Positions 47,392 to 58,714 of a stretch of 64,000 nucleotides of DNA are shown here, piece by piece. This DNA is from Eledone cirrhosa. Taxonomy: Eukaryota > Mollusca > Cephalopoda > Octopoda > Eledonidae. The translations under genes and the position numbers were made by a program. The stretch's first letter is position 1, and every line of letters begins with the position of its first letter. The stretch is from the NCBI GenBank assembly GCA_964016885.1, contig OZ024745.1:57316300-57380299 (forward strand), in the 5' to 3' direction. The notes beneath the pieces were generated by a model. The model did no database searches and was not told where the DNA came from. It saw only the letters and a program-made list of their open reading frames with translations.

Positions 47392-48961
47392 ATATGATAT
47401 TATGATATTTGAAAATGTTCTTTTGGTGGACCTATTGCAATATACTCATTCAGGTGTTGGGATTAAATTTGGTGTGAAATTTAGCTTATTGCACATATCG
47501 TCAATCCAATCGTTCCTAGTTGTTTATATTTCGTGTTATATTTTTCCACCTCTTTGTTTGCAATGTTGAATTGCATCAAATTGAGTTCATATGTTTATGG
47601 TGAAAAATAAAAATATGCATAAATTAATCATACGTTTAAACCATTTTATATGAATGAAATATTAAATTAACTCTACTGAGATTTGAAGTGCTTTCTCAGA
47701 GGCCTGAAAGTAAATACTATAGAACTGTTAATTGGTGGTGCTCCAGTAAAATAGTTTGTTGTAATATTAAATGTTCAATTATTCAATAGAAATGATTTAT
47801 TTGCAAAAATTAACTGTTCACTTAATCTTCATGTCCATTCACCGTGCTTTGAATTCAGAGATACTAACACCATGCACATGTCAATGTTATACTACTTTAT
47901 CGCTGGCATATTTTTTACTAGTGGAAATCTGTTTATATGATACAACATTATGTATCTGAATAGGAGACCTGTCAACGCTCTTAATGTATGTGTTTTCCTG
48001 ATTATAATGCATATAATCTTCTGAAAAAGAAATTCCTTTTAATTCAGCGACATAAAAATTGGAATGGAAACTCATCTATTAATTTGATCTAAGTCAAGCT
48101 TTAAAAGCGCAGGGTGACATAATTCATACTAATCTAATAAATCTCACATTTTCGACGAATAACAAACTTCTTTTGGGACTAACATCGATTAGTTAAGGCG
48201 GATGAATGAAGAAATATGTAACATTAACGAATATGAACAGATTACTATTGGTGTAAATATATTTTATAGTTTATAGCTGTGCGTCATCTTATATAGATGA
48301 AAATGTTACATTTCCCTTCAGATTTTAGCAAAATAAAAAAGTAATAATATTAATTAATGTATTTTGTTTTACGGAAAAATATTATTGTCAGTAAATATTC
48401 TTTATTATATTCACCATTCAACACAGCATTAATGTACACCTGCGTGGAAAAGTCAATTTGAGAATGTGATTAATACTTAATATAAACGCAATGTGGCGTT
48501 CAAGTTATAATTTACCGATAAAAGGTTTTTATTGGAATATATATTTCCAGATAAACAGGTGTAAAATGATCTTTAAATCAAGTAATTTTAAATGTATTTA
48601 TTATTGCCTTTTCTGATTTCTGTTTACTGCTATACATTTGCTATATATTCCTTGATTATGCACTTGCATTGAAATGTTTTCCATGAAGGACTCTGTCTCA
48701 TAAGTTAGATGTGCTTTCTTCATAAATTGATATACATACATTTACACTGAGTTAATTATATTTCTGTAGTGAGTGAAAAGTGAGCAAATATTGTGTACAT
48801 GCTAATGGCGCAACCGTTATATAATACAATTTCAAAATGTTAATTTCAGGATGTATATTTAATAATTTTCATTATCCTGTTCACTTATCAAGACATGAGC
48901 TATAAGATCACCCGGTCAGCTCTCAGAGTGTTTCTCGGGAAAGACCGAAGTTCATCAGGGG
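47389..48961. other. AT-rich DNA, nothing recognised
   Basis: Open frames of about 62 codons at 47771-47959 and in the opposite direction have no domain. Confidence 0.5.
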
Positions 48962-49115
48962 TATTTGCTGCTACATTTCCTTTTACTCCTGGTTATTCAC
49001 TGGATAATGAAAACCACTACAACAGACTGGAACAATGGTATACAGTGGACAACCTGGAAAAAACTGGATGACATCAATTTTGCTGATGATCTCGCTCTCT
49101 TCTCAAATAGTTAGA
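48962..49115 (+). pseudogene. LINE reverse transcriptase fragment (FADD motif)
   Basis: Direct reading gives VIHWIMKTTTTDWNNGIQW followed by KKLDDINFADDLALFSN. This is the segment holding the catalytic FADD box of an animal non-LTR reverse transcriptase. The frame breaks just upstream (about 48955) and downstream. It is unlike both the R4-like and the Tx1-like elements nearby, so it comes from a third LINE lineage. I cannot name the clade with confidence. Confidence 0.75.
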
Positions 49116-49199
49116 CCTTGATATAGGACAATACTGCACGCTTGGAGAAAACCGAGCTGATGAATATCAACACTACTGACAACACACCGCCATCTACCA

Positions 49200-49590
49200 C
49201 CCCCTGACTGTCATACGTTGCCCGCGTTTGCGCCTCACCAAATTGGAACTGCCCCACTTCAAATTATTGTGAAAGGAACAGGTTCCTTTGTTGGGGCAGT
49301 CCATCTGCTACAGGCAACCCCTACACGGATGGCCGGGCATGCCGTGGCTAATGATGCGCAAATAGGAGCTGAGGTTGCGGCAACTCCAGATATTCTACCT
49401 AAACGGCGAACAGGCGTGGTTGCCATTTGTGAGACGGGCCTTTGCATATCTCATCGTTTTTACTGAGCTGCAGTCCTGAGTCAAGTGACCAAGACTGGGC
49501 GCCTGGCATCAGGAATGTTGCAAGGCTCTTACTACCCAGTACCAGGTGGATAACGCTGTCAGTGACCTCAAGAGACAACAAGGTCCGCCA
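49200..49590 (+). pseudogene. Decayed Tx1/L1-like LINE fragment
   Basis: Matches 63140-63440 of the LINE at the right edge. Shared blocks include CTGACTGTC.TAC.TTG, GCAGTCCATCTGCT, GGGCATGCCGTGGCTAATGA and GAGCTGCAGTCCTGAGTCAAG. Indels have scrambled the frame. It abuts the R4-like element on its right. Confidence 0.75.
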
Positions 49591-49649
49591 TGTTCAAGAA
49601 AGAACACACATACACACACATGCATCTTTAGATGTTTAAACTTGTGATG

Positions 49650-52140
49650 TACTTATATTGACAGAATCTTCCTTAGTATATGGGCAGTTCCCATTAGTAC
49701 TATCTTTTGTATTTCTCCTATACGCAGGTTTCCTGGGATTTGCGATAAGTAATCATTAGACCCCTTAGGTATCATTCCTAGAGCGCCTGTTTTAGTTCTC
49801 AATTTCCACATTTTTCCAATTTCTATCTCCAGGTCCTTATACTTGCTCAATTTTTCAAATGTTTTTATAGATACATTCTTGTCTATTGGAAGGGACACAT
49901 CAATTAGCAGGCATACCCTCTTTTTAAAGTCCTTCAGTATTATATCCGGTCTATTTGCATCTATTTTTCGGTCTGTTTGGATGCTAAAGTTCCACAAGAT
50001 TGAGATGTGATCTTTTTCAAGTATGGGAGGTGGTTGATGCTCTCACCAATTCTTTTGATGGGGCAGGTCAAAATGCTTACACATTATCCAATGTATGTTT
50101 TGTGCAGCTCTGTCATGCCTGTTTAGGTATTCGGTTGGAGCTATAGGACTGCACATTGAAATTATATGATCAATGGTCTCTGGTTGTTTTTTACATACAC
50201 GGCATAATGGGCTGCATCCATTTTTTATTATGTTGGCTTGGTAATTTTTTGTTGGCAGACACTGATCTTGTGCTGATATAATCAGTCCTTCAGTCTCCGA
50301 TTTCAGTCAAGAGGATGCCAACCACTGATGGGTTAAAGTTTTGTCAACATCAGGATTGTTAGCTCTTTCTGGGTATTTTCCATACAAAGGCTTTTCTTGC
50401 CATTTCTCAGCCAGTTTCGGTAGCAGTTCTTTCTTTGCAGTTACTTTTACCTGCTTTGCTTTTTCTGTGTTTTCCATTTCAGCAGTAAATGGGACTTCTG
50501 AAATTTGTAGTCCATTACTGTATCTTTGTGCATATTTTGTAATGGAGTATGATCTTTTGATGCTTTCGTGTTTCAAAACGAGTTTGATCATCCAATCGTG
50601 TGATTCCCTTAGATATGTAGATAATCCAATTGTTGCAGTTTTCAACGCAATATCTAACTGGATTAACCCACGTGCTCCTTCTTTTCTAGGGAGATATATT
50701 CTATCTGTATCTGCCTTAGGGTGATGCATTCTGTGCATGGTTAAGAATTTTCTAATTTTTGTATCGAGCCTACGGATCTTTGTGCTTGACCAGTTGATGA
50801 CATTGGTTACTACCGGTATATCAAGCGTGTTTATGGCATCGATCCTATTCCTTGCATTCAATTCCGTTCTTAAGATTGATCTTACTCTGCGGTAACATTC
50901 CTTCCTTATCCTTTCCCTCATTGTCGAGTGCTTGATTCCGTCTCCTTCACAAACACCTAGATATTTGTAAGTTTCCTCTTGAATAGTTCTCTTATCACAT
51001 TCATCCGATCAAGATTAATGTCTGAACTTTGCAGCATCTTTCCTCTGGTGAACGTTGCTTTCACGCATTTATCTAGTCCAAACACCATGTTAATGTCATC
51101 ACTGAACTGCTCCACAGTGGATAATTGCCCTTGCAATTGTTCATCATTTTTTGCAAATAGTTTCAGGACATCCATGTAGAACAAGTGATTAATGGTTTTG
51201 TCAAAGACTTTATATCCATGTTTTGTTTCATTGAGCATTTTACTTAATGGTATAAGTGCGATGCAGAATAAAAGCGGTGATAAAGAGTCACCCCGAAAAA
51301 TTCCACAATTAATATTAACTTCTCCAGCTTCCAGTGATTTTGTTTCACTATACAAAAGGAGTGTCGTTTTCCATGTCTTCATACTGAATGACAAGAACCT
51401 CCTGACAACGGGAGATATTTTGAAAATCTCTAAACATTTTTCAATCCAACTGTGTGGCAAACTATCGAATGCGTTTTTATAATCTAGTCAAGCAATTGAT
51501 AGATTTTTGTGTCTATTATGACAATCATCCAGTATCATTTTGTTAACCAGAAGCGGATCCTTACAGCCTTTCTGCTCATTGGGAAATAGGTTATTTGTTA
51601 TCAGGTTGTTATATGTATATTCAGTTTCGACTGATGTTAAAATTTTATACATTGTGGTCAAGCAAGTTATCGGTCTGTAATTTTTGGGATTGTTTGTCTC
51701 ATCATTCTTCGGAAGCAGGAATGTAATGCCGTTAACTAGCCATGATGGTATCTTTTCTGGCTCCTTAACTATTTCATTGTAAAGTTGGGCTAACAGCTCA
51801 TAAGACTCTGTGAAGGCATTTATCCAAAAATTTGGTATTTTGTCTTTTCCTGGGGATTTTCATTTGCTGGTTTTTCTAAGAGTCAAACGCAACTGTTCAA
51901 CTGTTATATTTTCCCATATTTGTTCCGTAAGGTGAGTTGTATCTTTCATTTGTCTGTCTATCCATTGGGCATGTATATTATGAACTTTTTCTTCGGCCCA
52001 GATCTTTTTCCAGAATTCTTGCACTTCCTCCTTGGGCAGTATTGATTTAGCAGTTATTGTTGACTTACCAATTTTTCTGTAGAAGTTTCTTTGGTTGTTT
52101 TTGAACATATTATTGTCGTTATAGAATCAAGATCGTTTTT
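49650..52140 (-). pseudogene. R4/Dong-like LINE, diverged copy (element 4)
   Basis: Minus-strand frames 52108-51860, 51460-50957, 50921-50307 and 49997-49653 follow the same domain order as the elements to the right, at much lower similarity. RT is present (GDSLSPLLFCIALIPL). A zinc motif CRVCKKQPETIDHIISMC lies at about 50150-50210. A restriction-like endonuclease follows (RPDIILKD...CLLIDVSLP). The catalytic FMDD box reads FYMDVLKLF, so the second Asp is Val. Stops and frameshifts separate the frames, including one in the LDYKNAF motif (about 51490). It is an old, dead member of a separate subfamily. Confidence 0.85.
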
Positions 52141-52157
52141 CAAAGCGCCTTATACTA

Positions 52158-53123
52158 TATTATTATTATTGTTGTTATTACTCTTTGAGTCTCAGTCATT
52201 GATGTTAGTTAACTGGAAAGTTTGTTGAAATGAATATCAAGCCACTACCTGCAGCCTCAGATATTCAGGACGTATCGGAGGGTTCTTGCTGTTCCCAGCA
52301 AGCATGCCTTTTGAAGCGTTCCAAAAAGCGTGAAGGGGCCAATTTTCTTTAACCATCCCTGGAAACTTTTTGAGATAGTCCCTAGTGCGCCTATGACAAT
52401 CGGGATACTTTGACTTCATGGCAGTTCCAAATCCTTTTTACCTCCCACTTTAAGTCCTGGTATCGGTTAATTTTCTCCCTCCTCTTCTCTGGCACTCTCG
52501 TGTCGAATGGGCAGACCACATCCACAATCAGGCACGATCTTTTTTTCTTTGTCCACAACCACCAGGTCAGGTCTATTGTGTTCCAGTTTCTTGTCCGTCT
52601 GTATCCTAAAATCCCACAGCACCTTCACCTGATCGTTTTCTATCACCGACTCTGGCTTATGCTCATATCACTTCTCAGAATGTGGTAAATTGTTTACTTT
52701 GCATGGGTGCCAGTGGATCACTCTGCCCATCACATCATGTCTCCAGTCCTTATAGTGAGTCTGGGCTAGGTGTTTACACTCGGATACAATGTGAGCCACA
52801 GTCTCCTCTCTCTCTCCACAGATCCTGCACAGTGGGCTAGCCTCCTCCTTGTAAATATGGTGGTTCAACCACTTCGTTTTGAGGGCCTGCTCCTGCGCAG
52901 CCATTAACATTCCTTCTGTAGCCTTTTTAAGGTTTCCTCTCTTCAACCAGTTCCATGTCTATGGATCTCTGAATTCAGTTTTCTCAAAGAAGGTACTATG
53001 AAGGGATTTTTCCTGAAGGCTGCTCTTTCTCCTTGTTGTTATTTCCTCCCTGGACATCCCCTGGTCTATTGTCCTCTCCTTCAGTACAGTTCTGAGCATT
53101 GGCTCCTTACTATCAGTCACGAA

Positions 53124-53124
<1 letters not shown>
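52158..53124 (-). pseudogene. R4/Dong-like LINE, 5'-truncated (element 3)
   Basis: Retains the end of the ORF from VTDSKEPMLRTVLKERT through the zinc motif (CRICGEREETVAHIVSEC) and part of the nuclease, then the 3' UTR with GACTGAGA(C/T)TCAA and a TAA-type tail at about 52158-52180. A frameshift lies between the frames ending at 52668 and about 52620. The 5' truncation point touches the (ATT)n tract at 53125. Confidence 0.88.
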
Positions 53125-53166
<42 letters not shown>

Positions 53167-53170
53167 GTTG
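53125..53170 (-). repeat. (TAA)n tract between elements 2 and 3
   Basis: ATT repeats on the plus strand form the 3' tail of element 2 and the 5' boundary of element 3. Confidence 0.95.
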
Positions 53171-55397
53171 TTATTCCTTGAATCTCAGTCATTGATGTTG
53201 GTTAACTGGAAAGTCCGTTGGAATGAATATCAAGCCACTACCTGCAGCCTCAGATATTCAGGACGTATCGGAGGGTTCTTGCTGTTCCAAGCCAGCATGC
53301 CTTTTGAAGCGTTCCAAAAAGCGTGAAGGGGCCGATTTTCTTTAACCATCCCTGGAAACTTTTGGAGATAGTCCCCAGTGCGCCTATGACAATCGGGATC
53401 ACTTTGACTTCATGGCAGTTCCAAATCCTTTTCACCTCCCACTTTAGGTCTTGGTATCGGTTAATTTTCTCCCTCTCCTTCTCTTGCACTCTCGTGTCGA
53501 ACGGGCAGGCCACATCCACAATCAGACACGATCTTTTTTCTTTGTCCACAACCACCAGGTCAGGTCTATTGTGTTCCAGTTTTTTGTCCGTCTGTATCCT
53601 AAAATCCCACAGCACCTTCACCTGATTCTTCTCCATCACCGCCTCCGGCCTATGCTCATACCATTTCTCAGAATGTGGTAAATTGTTTACTTTGCACAGG
53701 TGCCAGTGGATCACCCTGTCCATCACATCGTGTCTCCAGCCCTTATAGTGGATCTGGGCTAGGTGTTTACACTCGGACACAATGTGAGCCACAGTCTCCT
53801 CTCTCTCCCCACAGATCCAGCACAGTGGGCTAGCCTCCTCCTTGTAAATACGGTGCTTCAACCACTTTGTTTTGAGGGCCTGCTCCTGCGCAGCCATTAT
53901 CATTCCTTCTGTAGCCTTTTTGAGGTCTCCTCTTCTCAACCAGTTCCATGTCTGTGGATCTCTAAATTCAGTTTTCTCAAAGAAGGTACTATGAAGGGAT
54001 TTTCCCTTAAGGCTGCTCTTCCTCCTTGATGTTATTTCCTCCTTGGACATCCCCTGGCCTACTGTCCCCTCCTTCAGTACAGTTTTGAGCATTGGCTCCT
54101 TACTATAGGTCACGTATTTGTATAGGTATTTTTCTCCATCTGAACACAGTCCTCTATGCTGATAAGACCTCTTCCACCCTTAGATCTCCTTAGGTAGAGT
54201 CTATCGACATCACTCCTCTTGTGGAACATGTTGTAGATAGTCAATAGCTTCCTAGTCTTCCTATCCATTTCTTTTTGTTCAGCAACATTCCATCTCAGAA
54301 TTCCCGCACTGTACCTAATAATAGACACAGCTCGGGAATTTACTGCGCTTATGGCATTTCTGCTGTTCAGATGTGACTTCAATACGCTCCTTACTCTCCG
54401 AATGTATTCAGTTCTTAACAATTCCTTCATTTTTTTGTTCTTTATGCCATCAGCCTCCAGAACGCCCAAATACTTGTATCCTTCCTCAGAGTCAATTTCC
54501 TTTATCATCTCACCTGTTGGTATCTGGATCCCGCTACTTCTGCTCACCCTACCCCTCCTCATCACAATGACTCCACATTTACCAATACCAAACTGCATAC
54601 ATATATCACTGCTGAAAATACGGACAGTGTCAACAAGCACATCCAACTCCTTCTCACTTTTCCCGAAGAGCTTAAGATCGTCCATGAAGAGGAGGTGATT
54701 GATGGTAAGCTCTCCCCTTCCCAACTTGTATCCTGCTCTCACTTTTCGCAGCATAATGGTCAAGGGCATTAGGGCAAGGACAAACAACAGAGGGGACAGG
54801 CTATCTCCCTGGAAGATACCTCTCTTGATCTTCACGCTTCCCAAGGATACTCCAGTTGATGTCAACTCTGTCTCCCAGGACCCCATACTCCTGCCCAGCA
54901 ACTGTCTGATGTTATCTGCCACCCTGAAGATCTCCAGGCTTTTGGTGATCCAAGAATGAGGCACCATGTCAAATGCCTTTCTGTAGTCTATCCATCCCAT
55001 GGCAAGATCAGTGTGTCTCCTCCTGCAATTCCCCATTACCATCTTATCAATAAGCAACTGGTCCTTTGTACCACGTGACTTCTTTCGGCATCCTTTCTGT
55101 TCGTCCGGTAACAAGTTGTTTGTGTGGAGGTGATGGTAGATTTCCTCAGACACAATGCTCGTCAACAGTTTCCACATTACGGACAGACATGTGATAGGTC
55201 TATAGTTGGTAACATCATTACCCTTGATTCGGTCTTTCATTATCAGAACTGTGGTACCTTTTGTCAACCACTCTGGCACCTCACCCGACACCAAGCAGTC
55301 ATTGAACATGGCTGTCAGCTTCGGGTGGAGGGATGTTAAATGTTTAATCCAGTACCCCTGCACACCATCTGGGCCTGGTGATTTCCAGTTGGTTAGT
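53171..55397 (-). pseudogene. R4/Dong-like LINE, 5'-truncated (element 2)
   Basis: Frames 55363-54110 (417 codons) and 54113-53250 (287 codons) are one ORF split by a 1-base loss at about 54127. RT motifs are complete: NYRPITCL, GWIDYRKAFD, GDSLSPLLFVLALMPL and the catalytic FMDDLKLF. The zinc motif (CWICGEREETVAHIVSEC) and nuclease (RPDLVVVD, LIVDVACPFD) follow. Nearly identical to element 1, so recently copied. The 5' end stops inside LTNWKSPGPDG, exactly against an (ATT)n tract. Confidence 0.93.
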
Positions 55398-55438
55398 TTT
55401 TTTTATTATTATTATTATTATTATTGTTATTGTTATTC
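55398..55438 (-). repeat. (TAA)n tract between elements 1 and 2
   Basis: ATT repeats with two GTT units, the 3' tail of element 1. Confidence 0.95.
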
Positions 55439-58400
55439 CTTGAATCTCAGTCATTGATGTTGGTTAACTGGAAAGTCCGTTGGATTGAATATCAAGCCAC
55501 TACCTGCAGCCTCAGATATTCAGGACGTATCGGAGGGTTCTTGCCGTTCCAAGCAAGCATGCCTTTTGAAGCGTTCCAAAAAGCGTGAAGGGGCCGATTT
55601 TCTTTAACCATCCCTGGAAACCTTTGGAGATAGTCCCCAGTGCGCCTATGACAATCGGGATCACTTTGACTTCATGGCAGTTCCAAATCCTTTTCACCTC
55701 CCACTTTAGGTCCTGGTATCGGTTAATTTTCTCCCTCTCCTTCTCTTGCACTCTCGTGTCGAACGGGCAGGCCACATCCACAATCAGGCACGATCTTTTT
55801 TCTTTGTCCACAACCACCAGGTCAGGTCTATTGTGTTCCAGTTTTTTGTCCGTCTGTATCCTAAAATCCCACAGCACCTTCACCTGACTGTTCTCCATCA
55901 CCGCCTCTGGCCTATGCTCATACCATTTCTCAGAATGTGGTAGATTGTTTACTTTGCACAGGTGCCAGTGGATCACCCTGCCCATCACATCGTGTCTCCA
56001 GCCCTTATAGTGGGTCTGGTCTAGGTGTTTACACTCGGACACAATGTGAGCCACAGTCTCCTCTCTCTCTCTCCACAGATCCTGCACAGTGGGCTAGCCT
56101 CCTCCTTGTAGATATGGTGCTTCAACCACTTCGTTTTGAGGGCCTGCTCCTGCGCAGCCATTAGCATTCCTTCTGTAGCCTTTTTGAGGTCTCCTCTTCT
56201 CAACCAGTTCCATGTCTGTGGATCTCTAAATTCAGTTTTCTCAAAGAAGGTACTATGAAGGGATTTTCCCTTAAGGCTGCTCTTCCTCCTTGATGTTATT
56301 TCCTCCTTGGATATCCCCTGGCCTACTGTCCCCTCCTTCAGTACAGCTCTGAGCATTGGCTCCTTACTATAGGTCACGTATTTGTATAGGTTGTTTTTCT
56401 CCATCTGAACACAGTCCTCTATGCTGATAAGACCTCTTCCACCCTCAGATCTCCTTAGGTAGAGTCTATCGACATCACTCCTCTTGTGGAACATGTTGTA
56501 GATAGTCAATAGCTTCCTAGTCTTCCTATCCATTTCTTTTTGTTCAGCAACATTCCATCTCAGAATTCCCGCACTGTACCTAATAATAGACACAGCTCGG
56601 GAATTTACTGCGCTTATGGCATTTCTGCTGTTCAGATGTGACTTCAATACGCTCCTTACTCTCCGAATGTATTCAGTTCTTAACAATTCCTTCATTTTTT
56701 TGTTCTTTATGCCATCAGCCTCCAGAACGCCCAAATACTTGTATCCTTCCTCAGAGTCAATTTCCTTTATCATCTCACCTGTTGGTATCTGGATCCCGTT
56801 ACTTCTGCTCAACCTACCCCTCCTCATCACAATGAGTCCACATTTACCAATACCAAACTGCATACATATATCACTGCTGAAAATACGGACAGTGTCAACA
56901 AGCACATCCAACTCCTTCTCACTTTTCCCGAAGAGCTTAAGATCGTCCATGAAGAGGAGGTGATTGATGGTAAGCTCTCCCCTTCCCAACTTGTATCCTG
57001 CTCTCACTTTTCGCAGCATAATGGTCAAGGGCATCAGGGCAAGGACAAACAACAGAGGGGACAGGCTATCTCCCTGGAAGATACCTCTCTTGATCTTCAC
57101 GCTTCCCAAGGATACTCCAGTTGATGTCAACTCTGTCTCCCAGGACCCCATACTCCTGCCCAGCAACTGTCTGATGTTATCTGCCACCCTGAAGATCTCC
57201 AGGCTTTTGGTGATCCAGGAATGAGGCACCATGTCAAATGCCTTTCTGTAGTCTATCCATCCCATGGCAAGATCAGTGTGTCTCCTCCTGCAATTCCCCA
57301 TTACCATCTTATCAATAAGCAACTGGTCCTTTGTACCACGTGACTTCTTTCGGCATCCTTTCTGTTCGTCCGGTAACAAGTTGTTTGTGTGGAGGTGATG
57401 GTAGATTTCCTCAGACACAATGCTCGTCAACAGTTTCCACATTACGGGCAGACATGTGATAGGTCTATAGTTGGTAACATCATTACCCTTGCTTCGGTCT
57501 TTCATTATCAGAACTGTGGTACCTTTTGTCAACCACTCTGGCACCTCACCCGACACCAAGCAGTCATTGAACATGGCCGTCAGCTTCGGGTGGAGGGATG
57601 TTAAATGTTTAATCCAATACCCCTGCACACCATCTGGGCCTGGTGATTTCCAGTTGGTTAGTTTTTTGGCTTGCCCCTTAAGAGTTTCAACTGTGATACT
57701 CAAATCAGTCTGTTGTTGTGCCTGCTCACCGATCTCCCTCTGTACTGTCTCAATCCACCCTGCCTGGGCATTGTGTCTAACATCCTGCTCCCATATTCCT
57801 CTCCAGAATGTTTTAGCTTGTTCCGCCCCAGGGATCAAGTCGTTGCCTCTTTCTTTCCCCTCAAGCTGTCCAAACAGCATCTTCTGGTTGTTGTCGAACA
57901 TGCGGTTCTGTTTATACTGACTGACTCTGTTCTCGTATCGCCTGATTTTGGCACTCTTTGCTACAATGCGTTGCTTCAATTCCTCTATGATAATATTTAG
58001 CTTTTTACTCCTAGTTTTGTATTTTATTTCCAGTCTATTTTTAGTGCCTATGTTTTTTAGTGTCCCATTCAGTAGTGACTCAAGCTTTCCTATGTCATTT
58101 CTCATTTCCCCGATTTGCCCACTCAGTCGCTTCTTCCACCACGGCTCTGCTCTTTCTTGTCTGTTGTTTCCTCTCGCTTTTATACCAAGTAGTTTCCTCA
58201 CCGTATTTGCTGTTGCTTTGAGGATATTGTTGCACTGGTGAAGACTCCTCGCCTCAAGGTATGGGATGACTTTGTTTACCTTAGCTGTTGTTTCTTTTAA
58301 CTTTTTCCTGTCTACAAATCTTAGGTTCATAGGTCTCCCACTATCATTGTTCAACTCATCTACCACTAAATTTAGGATGTCAACCGAATCTTGTCCTAGC

Positions 58401-58440
58401 CCGTCAGCATTCATCTCCTCAGTGGCCGTATCTCTGTTCC
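55439..58440 (-). pseudogene. R4/Dong-like LINE, near-complete ORF (element 1)
   Basis: The frame from Met 58414 runs 797 codons to 56021, then the same protein continues in frame 56087-55512. The break is an extra CT in the CTCTCTCT run at about 56061-56072. Order: N-terminal coiled-coil-like basic region; RT (SPGPDGVQGYW, NYRPITCL, DYRKAFDMVPH, GDSLSPLLF, catalytic FMDDLKLF); zinc motif (CRICGERE...); restriction-like nuclease (RPDLVVVDKEKR, DVACPFD). Such LINEs use a restriction-like endonuclease instead of APE, and the Dong member is known to insert in TAA repeats. The frame stays open upstream into the TAA tract, so the 5' end may also be truncated. The clade name is inferred from motifs, not from a tree. 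Confidence 0.92.
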
Positions 58441-58441
58441 A

Positions 58442-58504
<63 letters not shown>
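58441..58504 (+). repeat. (ATT)n tract at the 5' side of element 1
   Basis: 21 ATT units. It is both the left boundary of the Tx1-like LINE region and the 5' junction of element 1. Confidence 0.97.
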
Positions 58505-58714
58505 GGCGACCTACGTACTAAATCGTATCATCGTGAGTTCCGCAAAGGTTTGTTATTTCCGTTTGTTAAAAATTGCCATTTATGGAAAATGTTTATTGTT
58601 AACTATATATAAGCGCACATACATTGTTTTCCGAAAAGGACACCCAAAAAGATTGGGGCCTCGTGCCCAAAATTTAAACTTTTATGATTATCAAAAAATT
58701 TCTTTGAAAAAAAA
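58505..58714 (+). other. Leader upstream of the Tx1-like LINE ORF1
   Basis: About 200 bases with no ORF. Probably the LINE 5' UTR, but no second copy is available to set its start. Confidence 0.4.

Noticed and set aside
54351..54698. Plus-strand frames repeated at 54351 and 56616
   Set aside because: Antisense shadows of the two nearly identical R4-like ORFs.
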